The notes beneath the pieces are model-generated. The model was not told where the DNA came from. It searched no databases and saw only the letters and a list, made by a program, of their open reading frames with translations. 47,880 nucleotides of DNA from Altibacter sp. (lineage in GTDB: Bacteria > Bacteroidota > Bacteroidia > Flavobacteriales > Flavobacteriaceae). A program made the position numbers and the translations under genes. Position 1 is the stretch's first letter. Each line of letters starts with the position of its first letter. Positions 23,587 to 32,167 of the stretch are shown one piece after another. The stretch lies in NCBI GenBank assembly GCA_002696485.1, contig NZTP01000076.1, positions 1 through 47,880 on the forward strand, written 5' to 3'.

Positions 23587-24420
23587 TTAAATTACAAATT
23601 TTGCTGCAATCCAATTGTTTTTCTTTTTGTTATCAACGAATTGAAAGCCCAAATTATTGCAACATGCTTTAATGACGGGAAGGTCTTCCTCGTAAAAGCC
23701 GCTAAGGTACAAGGTACCACCTTCTAAAAAACTATCTTTGTAGCGGGCCATGTCATTAAGAAGAATGTTTCGATTGATGTTGGCGATTACTACGCTGTAT
23801 TTTTTCTTCGGAATGACGGCGGCATCTCCCAATTGTACCGTGATATGTTGACAATTATTACGAATAATATTCTCTTCGGAATTTTCCACACACCAAGGAT
23901 CGATATCGATCGCATCCAGTTGTGTTGCACCTCTTTTTTCCGCCAATATAGCCAATACTGCTGTCCCGCAACCCATATCCAAGACGGAATCATCTTTAAA
24001 ATCATGATCCAATATATACTGAAGCATCATAAACGTTGTTTCGTGATGCCCGGTTCCAAAAGACATTTTTGGCTCGATCACAATTTCGTAAGGAACTGAA
24101 GTCTTAGGATGAAACGGCGCTCGAACCACACAACGATCGTCTACTTCAATAGCATCGAAATTCTTTTCCCATTCGGCGTTCCAATTTACCTGTGCAATCT
24201 CTGTGGTCGTGTATCTTACAGAAAATTCTTTAGACTTCAATAGTTGTATTTCCTCTAAAATAGCTGCGTACCATTCTTCCTTTTGAATATATGCTGTTAC
24301 CCCGACCTCGGTCTCTACGAAACTTTCAAAGCCGGCATACCCCAACTCTGCGATTAAGATCTCTACGCCCGGCTGCAATGGTGTAACTTCAAATTGGTAT
24401 TCAATGTAGACCGAACTCAT
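23587..24420 (-). CDS. prmA: Ribosomal protein L11 methyltransferase
   Basis: SAM-dependent enzyme that methylates lysines of L11. Of its 277 residues the first ~110 form the substrate-binding domain. The catalytic domain shows PKMSFGTGHHETT, motif I as VLDMGCGTAVLAI, DAIDIDPWCVENSEENI and VVIANINRNIL in the standard order. It overlaps tpiA by 4 bases (ATGA), indicating translational coupling. Confidence 0.95.
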   Translation of the reverse strand: MSSVYIEYQFEVTPLQPGVEILIAELGYAGFESFVETEVGVTAYIQKEEWYAAILEEIQLLKSKEFSVRYTTTEIAQVNWNAEWEKNFDAIEVDDRCVVRAPFHPKTSVPYEIVIEPKMSFGTGHHETTFMMLQYILDHDFKDDSVLDMGCGTAVLAILAEKRGATQLDAIDIDPWCVENSEENIIRNNCQHITVQLGDAAVIPKKKYSVVIANINRNILLNDMARYKDSFLEGGTLYLSGFYEEDLPVIKACCNNLGFQFVDNKKKNNWIAAKFVI

Positions 24421-25169
24421 ACAAACGCATTTACAATTTCCATAAAACTTTGGGCATTCAATGAAGCGCCCCCTATAAGCCCTCCATCTACGTCCGGCTG
24501 TCCAAAGATCTCTGTTGCATTTTCGGGTTTTACACTGCCACCGTAAAGAATAGATACCGAATCTGCTATGCTTTCAGTATAGGTGGAGGCCACAATACTT
24601 CTAATCTTCTCGTGCATTTCTTGAGCCTGCTGCGGTGAAGCCGTTTCACCTGTGCCAATGGCCCATACCGGCTCATACGCAAGTACAATGTGTGGCCAAT
24701 CTTTTTCAGAAATGTGGAATACACTTTCCTCCAATTGTTTTGTGACTACCTCAAAATAATTTCCTTCCTTACGCTCTTGCAGTGTCTCCCCGATACAGAA
24801 AATGACCGTCATTTCATGTTGTAAAGCTGTGTTCACTTTTTCGGCCAATAAGGCGTTATCTTCAGCAAAATACGCACGCCTTTCACTGTGACCCAAGATC
24901 ACTGTTTTCACACCCACACTTGTAAGCATCGCGGCAGACACTTCGCCGGTAAAAGCTCCGTGATCGGATTGATGCATGTTTTGTGCCGCCACAGCTATGG
25001 GGTGATCACGCAATGATTCGAAGGCATGTTGTAGATTGGTATAGGCCGGGGCCACGAATACCGAAACCTGTTCGGGTATTACCTGTTTCTTCAGCTCTTG
25101 CAACAGTGCTTCTGTTTCGGCTAGATCGTTATTCATTTTCCAGTTTCCGGCAACAATTTTTTTTCTCAT
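24417..25169 (-). CDS. tpiA: Triosephosphate isomerase
   Basis: Glycolytic and gluconeogenic interconversion of DHAP and GAP. The 250 residues show Lys11 in GNWKMN, His94 in GHSERR, the catalytic Glu166 in AYEPVWAIGTG with the mobile loop after it, and the phosphate-binding YGGSVKPEN and GGLIGGASL. All active-site residues are present. It sits between a permease gene (11-base gap) and prmA (overlap), fourth in a six-gene operon. Confidence 0.97.
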   Translation of the reverse strand: MRKKIVAGNWKMNNDLAETEALLQELKKQVIPEQVSVFVAPAYTNLQHAFESLRDHPIAVAAQNMHQSDHGAFTGEVSAAMLTSVGVKTVILGHSERRAYFAEDNALLAEKVNTALQHEMTVIFCIGETLQERKEGNYFEVVTKQLEESVFHISEKDWPHIVLAYEPVWAIGTGETASPQQAQEMHEKIRSIVASTYTESIADSVSILYGGSVKPENATEIFGQPDVDGGLIGGASLNAQSFMEIVNAFV

Positions 25170-25180
25170 AATGCTATCGT

Positions 25181-26254
25181 TTACGTTCTAATTTTAGGAT
25201 CCAACCATCCGTAGATCACATCCACAAAAATATTGATAAGAATAAAAAGGGTGGCGATCACGAGTACCGCGCCCATAATAATGGGAAGGTCCAATGTGTT
25301 AAGGGCATCTACTATCTCTTTTCCTAACCCGTTCCAACCAAATATATATTCTACAAATACCGCTCCGGCCAACATCGAGGCGAACCACCCCGAAATAGCC
25401 GTAACCACGGGATTGAGTGAATTCTTGAGTGCATGCCTCCTTATAATCGTAGTAAAAGAAAGTCCTTTTGCTTTCGCAGTGCGAATGTAATCCTGATTAA
25501 GCACTTCCAGCAAGGAGTTTCGCATTAACTGACTCACGACAGCCAACGGGCGAATCCCCAAGACGATGGCCGGTAAGATCAAATTTTTCCATTGTATGTA
25601 CGAGCCTTCTCCAAAATCGTCTACAGCATACAAACTTCCGGTCATGTTAAGCTGTGTGTACTCATGAAGCACAAATCCGAAGATCCAAGCAAACAGGATC
25701 GCACTAAAAAAAGAGGGAACGCTCATCCCTAAGGTACTCACCAATTGTATGCACTTATCGATCCAGCCATCTTTAAAGAGCACCGAAATTATTCCTAACA
25801 TCACCCCTAATAACATAGCAATAGTAATTGCAGAGATCGCCAAAATCACGGTGTTTGGTAAGGTTTCGGCGATTACGGCACTTACTTTTTTTCCGTTCTT
25901 TTGAAAGGATTCTCGCAAATAGGGCACCTTAAGAACCACTTCGGTTTGGGCAACACTGAACAGTGAAACGGCTTGATATTTTCCTTCCGAACGGTACGAA
26001 TAATCTGAGGGTTCGAGACTGTGTAAGGAAACCGGGGAGAGATCATTGAGATACTGTAGGTATTGTACTGAGACCGGCTGATCGAAACCATACTTCTTTT
26101 TCACAACAGCAATCTGTTGAGCACTTTCATTTTGACCCAGCATCATTCGCGCAGGATCCCCGGGTAAAATTGTAAACAGCAAGAAGATCACCGTAACGAC
26201 TCCAAATAGTGTAAGCAGTGCATAACCCAGTTTTTGAAGTACGTAACGCCCCAC
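25181..26254 (-). CDS. DppB-like ABC transporter permease
   Basis: Inner-membrane permease of the peptide/nickel type, 357 residues. The N terminus RYVLQKLGYALLTLFGVVTVIFLLFTILPGDPAR and the C-terminal half (AISAITIAMLLGVMLGI, RNSLLEVLNQDYIRTAKAKGL with the EAA-like loop, AGAVFVEYIFGWNGLGKEIVDAL) are typical of DppB. Between the first helix and the core is a ~90-residue extracytoplasmic insert. No ATPase, second permease or binding protein is nearby, so it must work with parts encoded elsewhere. A GTG start at 26252-26254 is the best fit; the preceding gene ends one base upstream. Confidence 0.88.
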   Translation of the reverse strand: MGRYVLQKLGYALLTLFGVVTVIFLLFTILPGDPARMMLGQNESAQQIAVVKKKYGFDQPVSVQYLQYLNDLSPVSLHSLEPSDYSYRSEGKYQAVSLFSVAQTEVVLKVPYLRESFQKNGKKVSAVIAETLPNTVILAISAITIAMLLGVMLGIISVLFKDGWIDKCIQLVSTLGMSVPSFFSAILFAWIFGFVLHEYTQLNMTGSLYAVDDFGEGSYIQWKNLILPAIVLGIRPLAVVSQLMRNSLLEVLNQDYIRTAKAKGLSFTTIIRRHALKNSLNPVVTAISGWFASMLAGAVFVEYIFGWNGLGKEIVDALNTLDLPIIMGAVLVIATLFILINIFVDVIYGWLDPKIRT

Positions 26255-26255
26255 T

Positions 26256-27353
26256 CTACTTAAGTTTTAGATCTTCCGCATCATTGAAATGTAATTTTTG
26301 AACGATAGTGCCTTCCTGCAATTCCAAGATTCCGGGATTGCTTCGCACAATGGTTTTTAGGGTGGTTTCATCACAAAAGTAGAAATTGAAATTCAACCCG
26401 AATTCTTTCACTACCCCTCCCATGACCTCAGGAGAAGAGGCAGACATCCCTATTACTTTGTAACCCTTTGCCAAGGCGTCATCGGTTACTTTTCTTACGG
26501 CCGAAAAACCTTCTTTTTCGGCATTGGCGAGATTGTACACGACGATAACAATTAGATCTTTCTCGTTAAGGAATTGTGTGGTAAAATCTTCACCATCCCT
26601 CTCAATACTAAAATCATGTACCGGCGGTTCGTACCCCTCTTGGATCTCTTCAGTTTCCACTCCTATAAACGTCCCTTCCACTTGCGGATAATCACCGTTG
26701 GTAGTAATCACTTGCTCTTCTCCGTTCACGCTGAATTTCCAATGGTATTCGAAGATAGGTTGCGGTGCTCCTTCAGGAATGCTCATACCCTCTTGAATAT
26801 TGGCTCCTATTTTGTAGGGTCTAAAATCTATAATGGGCAAATGCTGCAGTACGTAATACGTAATCCCCAAACAGCCCACAAAGGAAGCGAACACAATGAT
26901 GCTTCGAGTTCCGCTGGTAAAGAACGGTTGTATGTATTTCTTTCCGAAGAAAAGGATCAAAATAAGTACCAGGAGTACCACATCTTTGGTAAATGATTCC
27001 CAAGGCGTGAGCTTTAATGCGTCTCCAAAACATCCACAATCGGTCACCTTATTGAAATACGCAGAGTAAAAGGTAAGAAATGTAAAGAAGACGATCATGA
27101 GCAAAAGGCTCCAAAGCGTGAATCGCTTAGCGTAGCCTATAATGATCATAACGCCCAGCAATACTTCGTAAATCACCACAAAAATGGCTATGATTAGAGC
27201 GTACGGAACTAGGAACTCCAAGTCAAGAACATCCGGCGCAAAGTAATCCTTCAGCTTAAAGGAAAAACCAACCGGATCGTTGAGTTTGATCAATCCACTA
27301 ATGAGAAATAAAATTCCGACAAAGATGCGTGAGACGCCAACTAATATTTTCAT
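26256..27353 (-). CDS. BT_3928-like DoxX/MauE membrane protein with thioredoxin-like tail
   Basis: A 365-residue membrane protein. The first ~150 residues hold four helices of the DoxX/MauE type, with the redox-suggestive VTDCGCFGD motif between helices. A fifth helix lies near 150-170. The rest is soluble: a linker with PIFEYHWKF, then a thioredoxin-like fold (LIVIVVYNLANAEKEGFSAV, GYKVIGMSASSPEV, NFYFCDETTLKTIVRSNPGILEL), without a CxxC. It overlaps the DUF1599 gene by 4 bases. A role in envelope thiol chemistry is likely but not shown. Confidence 0.8.
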   Translation of the reverse strand: MKILVGVSRIFVGILFLISGLIKLNDPVGFSFKLKDYFAPDVLDLEFLVPYALIIAIFVVIYEVLLGVMIIIGYAKRFTLWSLLLMIVFFTFLTFYSAYFNKVTDCGCFGDALKLTPWESFTKDVVLLVLILILFFGKKYIQPFFTSGTRSIIVFASFVGCLGITYYVLQHLPIIDFRPYKIGANIQEGMSIPEGAPQPIFEYHWKFSVNGEEQVITTNGDYPQVEGTFIGVETEEIQEGYEPPVHDFSIERDGEDFTTQFLNEKDLIVIVVYNLANAEKEGFSAVRKVTDDALAKGYKVIGMSASSPEVMGGVVKEFGLNFNFYFCDETTLKTIVRSNPGILELQEGTIVQKLHFNDAEDLKLK

Positions 27354-27892
27354 TCGCTATCGTTTAAATGGATTAGAGCAAAGACCGCGTAATTGATCAT
27401 GTCCTGATAATTCGCATCAATGCCTTCACTTACAAGTGTTTTACCTTTGTTATTCTCTATTTGCTTTACGCGCAACAATTTCTGAAGGATGAGATCTGTC
27501 AAAGAGCTTACCCTCATATCCCTCCAGGCCTCCCCGTAATCGTGATTCTTATCAAGCATAAGTTGCTTTGTGGCAGCAACTTGCTCGTCGTATAATTGTG
27601 TAGCTTCTTCCAAGGTAAGGTCCGGTTGTTCTACCACACCTCTTTTTAATTGAATGAGTGCCATCACCGAATAATTGATGATCCCAATAAACTCACTGGC
27701 AGCTCCCTCGTCCACTTTTCGTTCGGCATTTTGCTGCAATCCGCGAATACGCTGGGCTTTTATAAAGATCTGGTCGGTTAGCGAAGGCAATCTAAGAATG
27801 CGCCAAGCACTTCCGTAATCCTTCATTTTATTGATAAACAGGGCTCTGCATCGTTCAATAACATCGTTATACTGTTCTGAAGTGTTGGGCAT
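27350..27892 (-). CDS. DUF1599 protein with internal duplication
   Basis: A 180-residue protein made of two copies of one helical domain: residues ~10-80 (KMKDYGSAWRILRLPSLTDQIFIKAQRIRGLQ) and ~105-175 (KNHDYGEAWRDMRVSSLTDLILQKLLRVKQIE), each ending in an INY(S/A)V(M/F)ALI helix. I believe Pfam later renamed the family a nucleotide-modification-associated domain, but no activity can be read here. It is first gene of the operon that runs to clpS and is divergent from folP, 52 bases away. Confidence 0.85.
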   Translation of the reverse strand: MPNTSEQYNDVIERCRALFINKMKDYGSAWRILRLPSLTDQIFIKAQRIRGLQQNAERKVDEGAASEFIGIINYSVMALIQLKRGVVEQPDLTLEEATQLYDEQVAATKQLMLDKNHDYGEAWRDMRVSSLTDLILQKLLRVKQIENNKGKTLVSEGIDANYQDMINYAVFALIHLNDSE

Positions 27893-27944
27893 GGGGTTTC
27901 TACTATTTTGCGTAAATTTCGGGTAAATAAATCAATTTAAAAAA

Positions 27945-28778
27945 TTGCAAACCATCAATTGTAACGGGAAACTTTTTGACCTCTCTACTCCCAGGGTCAT
28001 GGGCATCATCAACGTAACCCCTGATTCTTTTTACGATGGAGGAATGACGGTTGCTTCGGAAGCAATTTTGAAACAAGCCGGAAAAATGCTTTCTGAAGGA
28101 GCTTCCATACTCGACATAGGTGGTTACAGCTCGCGCCCCGGCGCCTCAAGCGTTTCTGAAGCGGATGAATTACACAGGGTACTTCCTGCCATTGAAACAA
28201 TCCTTGCAGAATTTCCCGATGCGATCCTTTCCATCGATACCTTTCGGGCCTCCGTCGCTAAACAAGCAGTCATGAAAGGTGCAGCCATTGTCAATGATAT
28301 TTCTGGGGGACGTTTGGATGATACTATGTATCATACCGTGAGCCAATTGGGCGTCCCTTACATCTTAATGCACATGCGCGGTACACCTCAAACCATGACA
28401 CAGGAAACCAACTATGACGATGTCACACGAGAGGTGCTTTTCTATTTTTCTGAAAGGCTGGCTTTGGCCAGAGCAGCCGGGATCAATGACATTATTGCAG
28501 ATCCGGGTTTCGGCTTCGCCAAAACCCGACAACAGAGCTTCGAGTTATTAAACCATTTGGAGCAGTTTCAAAGTCTTGAGATTCCTTATCTGGCCGGGGT
28601 CTCTCGAAAATCGATGGTTTATAAATCACTGGATTCCACACCGGAAGACGCATTAAACGGAACCACGGCACTCAATACAGTTGCATTATTAAAGGGAGCT
28701 TCCATCCTGCGAGTCCACGATGTAAAGGAAGCGGTAGAATGTATCACTTTGGTTCACAACCTAAAATCCAAACCATAA
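27945..28778 (+). CDS. folP: Dihydropteroate synthase
   Basis: Folate synthesis: joins pABA to the pterin pyrophosphate; the target of sulfonamides. The 277 residues carry VMGIINVTPDSFYDGG, the loop DIGGYSSRPGA, SIDTFRASVAKQA, PYILMHMRGTPQTM, DPGFGFAKT and GVSRKSMV in family order. No ATG precedes the first strand, so the TTG at 27945 is taken as start (product QTINCNGKLFDLSTPRVMG after Met). The next gene, cdaA, follows after 43 bases and also appears to start with TTG. Confidence 0.95.
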   Translation: MQTINCNGKLFDLSTPRVMGIINVTPDSFYDGGMTVASEAILKQAGKMLSEGASILDIGGYSSRPGASSVSEADELHRVLPAIETILAEFPDAILSIDTFRASVAKQAVMKGAAIVNDISGGRLDDTMYHTVSQLGVPYILMHMRGTPQTMTQETNYDDVTREVLFYFSERLALARAAGINDIIADPGFGFAKTRQQSFELLNHLEQFQSLEIPYLAGVSRKSMVYKSLDSTPEDALNGTTALNTVALLKGASILRVHDVKEAVECITLVHNLKSKP

Positions 28779-28821
28779 TTTTCTATATATTTAACCTACA
28801 TTTACAAAAAGCGAAACGCCC

Positions 28822-29607
28822 TTGGAACTCTTAGATTTTACCCAAATTAAGATCATCGATATCATTGACGTAGTGCTCGTAGCTTTTTTAATGTACTACA
28901 TCTATCGCCTTGTAAAAGGGACAGTGGCCATCAATATCTTTGTGGGAATCGTAATTCTCTATGGCATTTGGAAACTCACCGAACTTCTTGAAATGGAATT
29001 GTTCAGCAAGATCTTGGGAGGATTCTTGGGAGTGGGAATGTTTGCCTTAATCGTGGTTTTCCAACAAGAGATCAGAAAATTTTTACTCATGTTGGGGTCA
29101 ACGAACTTTGGAGCACGCCGTAAGTTTTTAAAACAATTCAAACTCTTATCAAGTGAAAGCGGAACCATCACCAATGTAAAAGAGATCATCGATGCTTGTA
29201 AAAAAATGAGCACCACGAACACAGGTGCTATCATTGTCTTGCAGCGTAATAACAGTCTGGATTTTGTAAAGAATACCGGTGATGAGATGCGTCTCGAGGT
29301 CAATCAACCTATTATTGAAAGTATTTTTTATAAGAACAGCCCTTTACACGACGGAGCCATCATCATTGAAGAGAATGTCATTACCGCTACCCGCGTGATC
29401 CTCCCGGTTTCCAATGATCGATCCATTCCGCTTCGTTTTGGGTTGCGACACCGTGCAGGCGTTGGAATAACCGAAAAAACAGATGCTGTTTGTTTGGTGG
29501 TTTCAGAAGAGAACGGACAAATATCCTACCTAAGGGACGGGGATTTCGTGTTGTTTGAAAACGTAGACGATTTAAAAAAACAACTTGAAAAAGACCTAAC
29601 CTATTAA
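28822..29607 (+). CDS. cdaA: Diadenylate cyclase CdaA
   Basis: Makes the second messenger c-di-AMP from two ATP. The 261 residues hold three N-terminal membrane helices (about 12-30, 34-51, 64-81) followed by the DAC domain, with DGA at 177-179 in SPLHDGAII and RHR at 209-211 in GLRHRAGVGITEKTDA. Both motifs are intact, so activity is likely. The start is a TTG in front of GAACTC (MELLDF); no ATG is available. No cdaR-like regulator follows; the next gene is DUF3667. Confidence 0.95.
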   Translation: MELLDFTQIKIIDIIDVVLVAFLMYYIYRLVKGTVAINIFVGIVILYGIWKLTELLEMELFSKILGGFLGVGMFALIVVFQQEIRKFLLMLGSTNFGARRKFLKQFKLLSSESGTITNVKEIIDACKKMSTTNTGAIIVLQRNNSLDFVKNTGDEMRLEVNQPIIESIFYKNSPLHDGAIIIEENVITATRVILPVSNDRSIPLRFGLRHRAGVGITEKTDAVCLVVSEENGQISYLRDGDFVLFENVDDLKKQLEKDLTY

Positions 29608-29611
29608 AGGC

Positions 29612-30448
29612 ATGAATTGTAAAAATTGCGAGCACCCACTTCATGAACAAGACAGTTTCTGCAGCAACTGTGGAGCTAAGGTCGTACACCACAGACTTAC
29701 TTTGAAATATCTATGGCACGAGATCACAGAGAAGTATTTTAATGTAGAAAATACATTACTACGCACCTTCCTGAAGTTATTTTCCCACCCCGAAATTGTA
29801 ATTGGCGGATATATTGAAGGCGTACGAAAAAAATATGTAAATGCAGTAAGTTATTACGCTATTGCGCTCACCATTGCAGGATTACAATTATTTATACTGC
29901 GTAAATTCTTTCCTGAAGCATTGGATCTCTCAATTATGATCCCTGAAAGTACGCCTCAGGCAGATATGGATATGGAATGGACGTACGACTACTATACTAT
30001 ATTGGCATTAATCAATATTCCGATTTATGCGCTTATGGCCCGACTTACTTTTATTGGATTGGATACGTTCAATTTTACCGAGCATCTAGTGATCATGGCC
30101 TACGTGTTCGCACAATTCACTTTAACTACCTTCCCCATTATTATGACCATGGTGTTACTTGGCGGTAATTTTTACATTGCCAGTTATGCGATGTTTCCCT
30201 TTCTTTTCTTGTATACGGCCTTTGCCTATAAGCGCTTATATATGTTATCCATCTGGAACATCCTTTGGCGCTCTTTATTCTTTATAGTGGTTGCCGGGAT
30301 CCTCATGCTTATATTAGGACTAATACAGGTTGTTGTATTGATTTTTACTGGAGATTTTCAGGAAATGATAGAGCTGGAAAAAGCCAAAAGAGGTGTTTCC
30401 TACAGCATTTCTTCAGCCATGAACTGGACCTCATACAGGTTCCGGTAG
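29612..30448 (+). CDS. DUF3667 membrane protein with zinc ribbon
   Basis: A 278-residue protein with an N-terminal CxxC...CxxC zinc ribbon (CKNCEHPL, FCSNCGAK), a soluble TLKYLWHEITEKYFNVENTLLRTF segment and then about five membrane helices. This order is that of DUF3667, a common but uncharacterised Bacteroidota family. It starts 4 bases after cdaA and is probably co-transcribed. Its last 49 bases overlap the end of the convergent exporter gene, so its C-terminal residues SISSAMNWTSYRFR are encoded opposite coding sequence. Confidence 0.82.
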   Translation: MNCKNCEHPLHEQDSFCSNCGAKVVHHRLTLKYLWHEITEKYFNVENTLLRTFLKLFSHPEIVIGGYIEGVRKKYVNAVSYYAIALTIAGLQLFILRKFFPEALDLSIMIPESTPQADMDMEWTYDYYTILALINIPIYALMARLTFIGLDTFNFTEHLVIMAYVFAQFTLTTFPIIMTMVLLGGNFYIASYAMFPFLFLYTAFAYKRLYMLSIWNILWRSLFFIVVAGILMLILGLIQVVVLIFTGDFQEMIELEKAKRGVSYSISSAMNWTSYRFR

Positions 30449-32163
30449 TAGCCGTCTTGTTTTTTGAGTAATTCTTTGTGGGTTCCCGTTTCAACAATCT
30501 TACCGGCATCCATAACCAATATGGTATCAGCTTTCTTAATCGTTGCTAAACGGTGGGCTATGACTATAGAAGTACGCCCCTGAGTAATCTTCTCGGTAGC
30601 AGTTTGGATCATCTCTTCAGAATAGGTGTCAACTGACGATGTTGCTTCATCTAGAATAAGGATGCTTGGCTTACTCACATAGGCTCTTAAGAATGCGATG
30701 AGTTGCCGCTGTCCGGAGGATAACATGCTCCCGCGTTCTTTCACATTGTAATGATACCCTCCGGGCAGCGTCTTAATGAATTTGTGAACTCCTATTTCCT
30801 TGGCAGCTGCAATCACTTCTTCTTCGGTTATTGCGGGATCATGGAGGGTGATGTTATTGAGTATGGTATCTGCAAAAAGAAATACATCTTGTAGAACGAT
30901 AGCAATATTGCTGCGCAGCGAGGCCAAGGTGTACTCTTTGATATTGACCGTGTCAATATGGATCGAGCCGCTGTTTATTTCATAAAACCGATTAAGAAGA
31001 TTGATAATGGTAGATTTTCCTGCTCCTGTAGCACCAACTATGGCAACGGTTTGCCCCGGCTGCACCGTAAAGGAAATATCTTTTATCACCGCTTCATTCT
31101 CATTATACCCAAAACGCACATTCTTGAATTCTATCAGCCCTTTGGTATGCTCCAGTGTTATGGTCCCTTCATCTGATATGTGAGATTTTGTGTCTAAAAT
31201 ACCAAAAACCCGATTGGCTGCAACCATCCCCATTTGCAGGGAATTGAACTTATCTGCGATCTGTCGTAAGGGGCGAAAAAGCATTTGTGCCAATTCAATG
31301 AACATGGTGATGATCCCTAGTGTGATGATGCCACCGCCTACAGCATTCAATCCGCCGTACCAAACTACTAAACCGATCGCTACCGATGAGGCCATCTCTG
31401 CAATCGGGAAGAAGATCGAGTTATACCACACTGTTTTTACCCAGGCTTTTTTATGTTTTTCATTTATTTCCTTAAAATGCCGGTATTCTGTCTCCTCACG
31501 TGTAAAGATCTGCACGATCTTCATCCCTGTGATGCGCTCTTGAACAAATCCGTTTAAATTGGCCACCTGATTTCGCACTTCTTCAAACGCCACTTTCATT
31601 GCCTTTTGAAACACCCGTGTGGCATAAATAATTAAAGGCAGTATGGTAAAGACAATTAATGAAAGGCGCCAGCTTTGATATAGCATAAAGCCGGCGATCA
31701 CGAACATCTTCAACAAATCACTAATGATCATGAAAAGACCTTCGCTAAAAATGCTCGAAATGGTCTCAATATCATTAACCGCCCTTGTGGTCAAACGACC
31801 CACGGCACTTTTGTCGAAGTATTTCATTCGGAAGCTCATCATCAATTTAAAGAGCTTGACACGAATATCTTTGATTACACTTTGTCCCAACCAAGTGGCA
31901 TAAAAAATAAAGGCGAATTGAAAGAGTACCTCAAGCAAAAGCACTCCAAGCATCAACGTAACAAAATACACCAATTGATCACCGTCTTGAGGGACGATGG
32001 ACTTATCGATGGTTTGCTGTAATAAATAAGGTCTCAAAATAGCGAGACCGGACATAACAATCGCAGCAAAGGCCACAAAATAGAAGATCAAACGGTAGGG
32101 TCTCGTAAAGGCCAATAACCGTTTGAAGAGTTTAAAATCGAATGCTTTTCCGGATTCTTCCAT
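30400..32163 (-). CDS. MsbA/MdlB-like ABC exporter (fused permease-ATPase)
   Basis: A 587-residue half-transporter that should work as a dimer. Residues 20-310 hold six membrane helices. The ATPase domain shows Walker A GATGAGKST (377-385), the signature LSSGQRQL, Walker B ILILDEATSSVD and a late IAHRLATIKKAD H-loop. The Walker and signature residues are intact, so it is likely active. The substrate (lipid, drug or peptide) cannot be told. It lies 4 bases downstream of truA and overlaps DUF3667 at its end. Confidence 0.93.
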   Translation of the reverse strand: MEESGKAFDFKLFKRLLAFTRPYRLIFYFVAFAAIVMSGLAILRPYLLQQTIDKSIVPQDGDQLVYFVTLMLGVLLLEVLFQFAFIFYATWLGQSVIKDIRVKLFKLMMSFRMKYFDKSAVGRLTTRAVNDIETISSIFSEGLFMIISDLLKMFVIAGFMLYQSWRLSLIVFTILPLIIYATRVFQKAMKVAFEEVRNQVANLNGFVQERITGMKIVQIFTREETEYRHFKEINEKHKKAWVKTVWYNSIFFPIAEMASSVAIGLVVWYGGLNAVGGGIITLGIITMFIELAQMLFRPLRQIADKFNSLQMGMVAANRVFGILDTKSHISDEGTITLEHTKGLIEFKNVRFGYNENEAVIKDISFTVQPGQTVAIVGATGAGKSTIINLLNRFYEINSGSIHIDTVNIKEYTLASLRSNIAIVLQDVFLFADTILNNITLHDPAITEEEVIAAAKEIGVHKFIKTLPGGYHYNVKERGSMLSSGQRQLIAFLRAYVSKPSILILDEATSSVDTYSEEMIQTATEKITQGRTSIVIAHRLATIKKADTILVMDAGKIVETGTHKELLKKQDGYYRNLYEVQFMAEEML

Positions 32164-32167
32164 AGTA

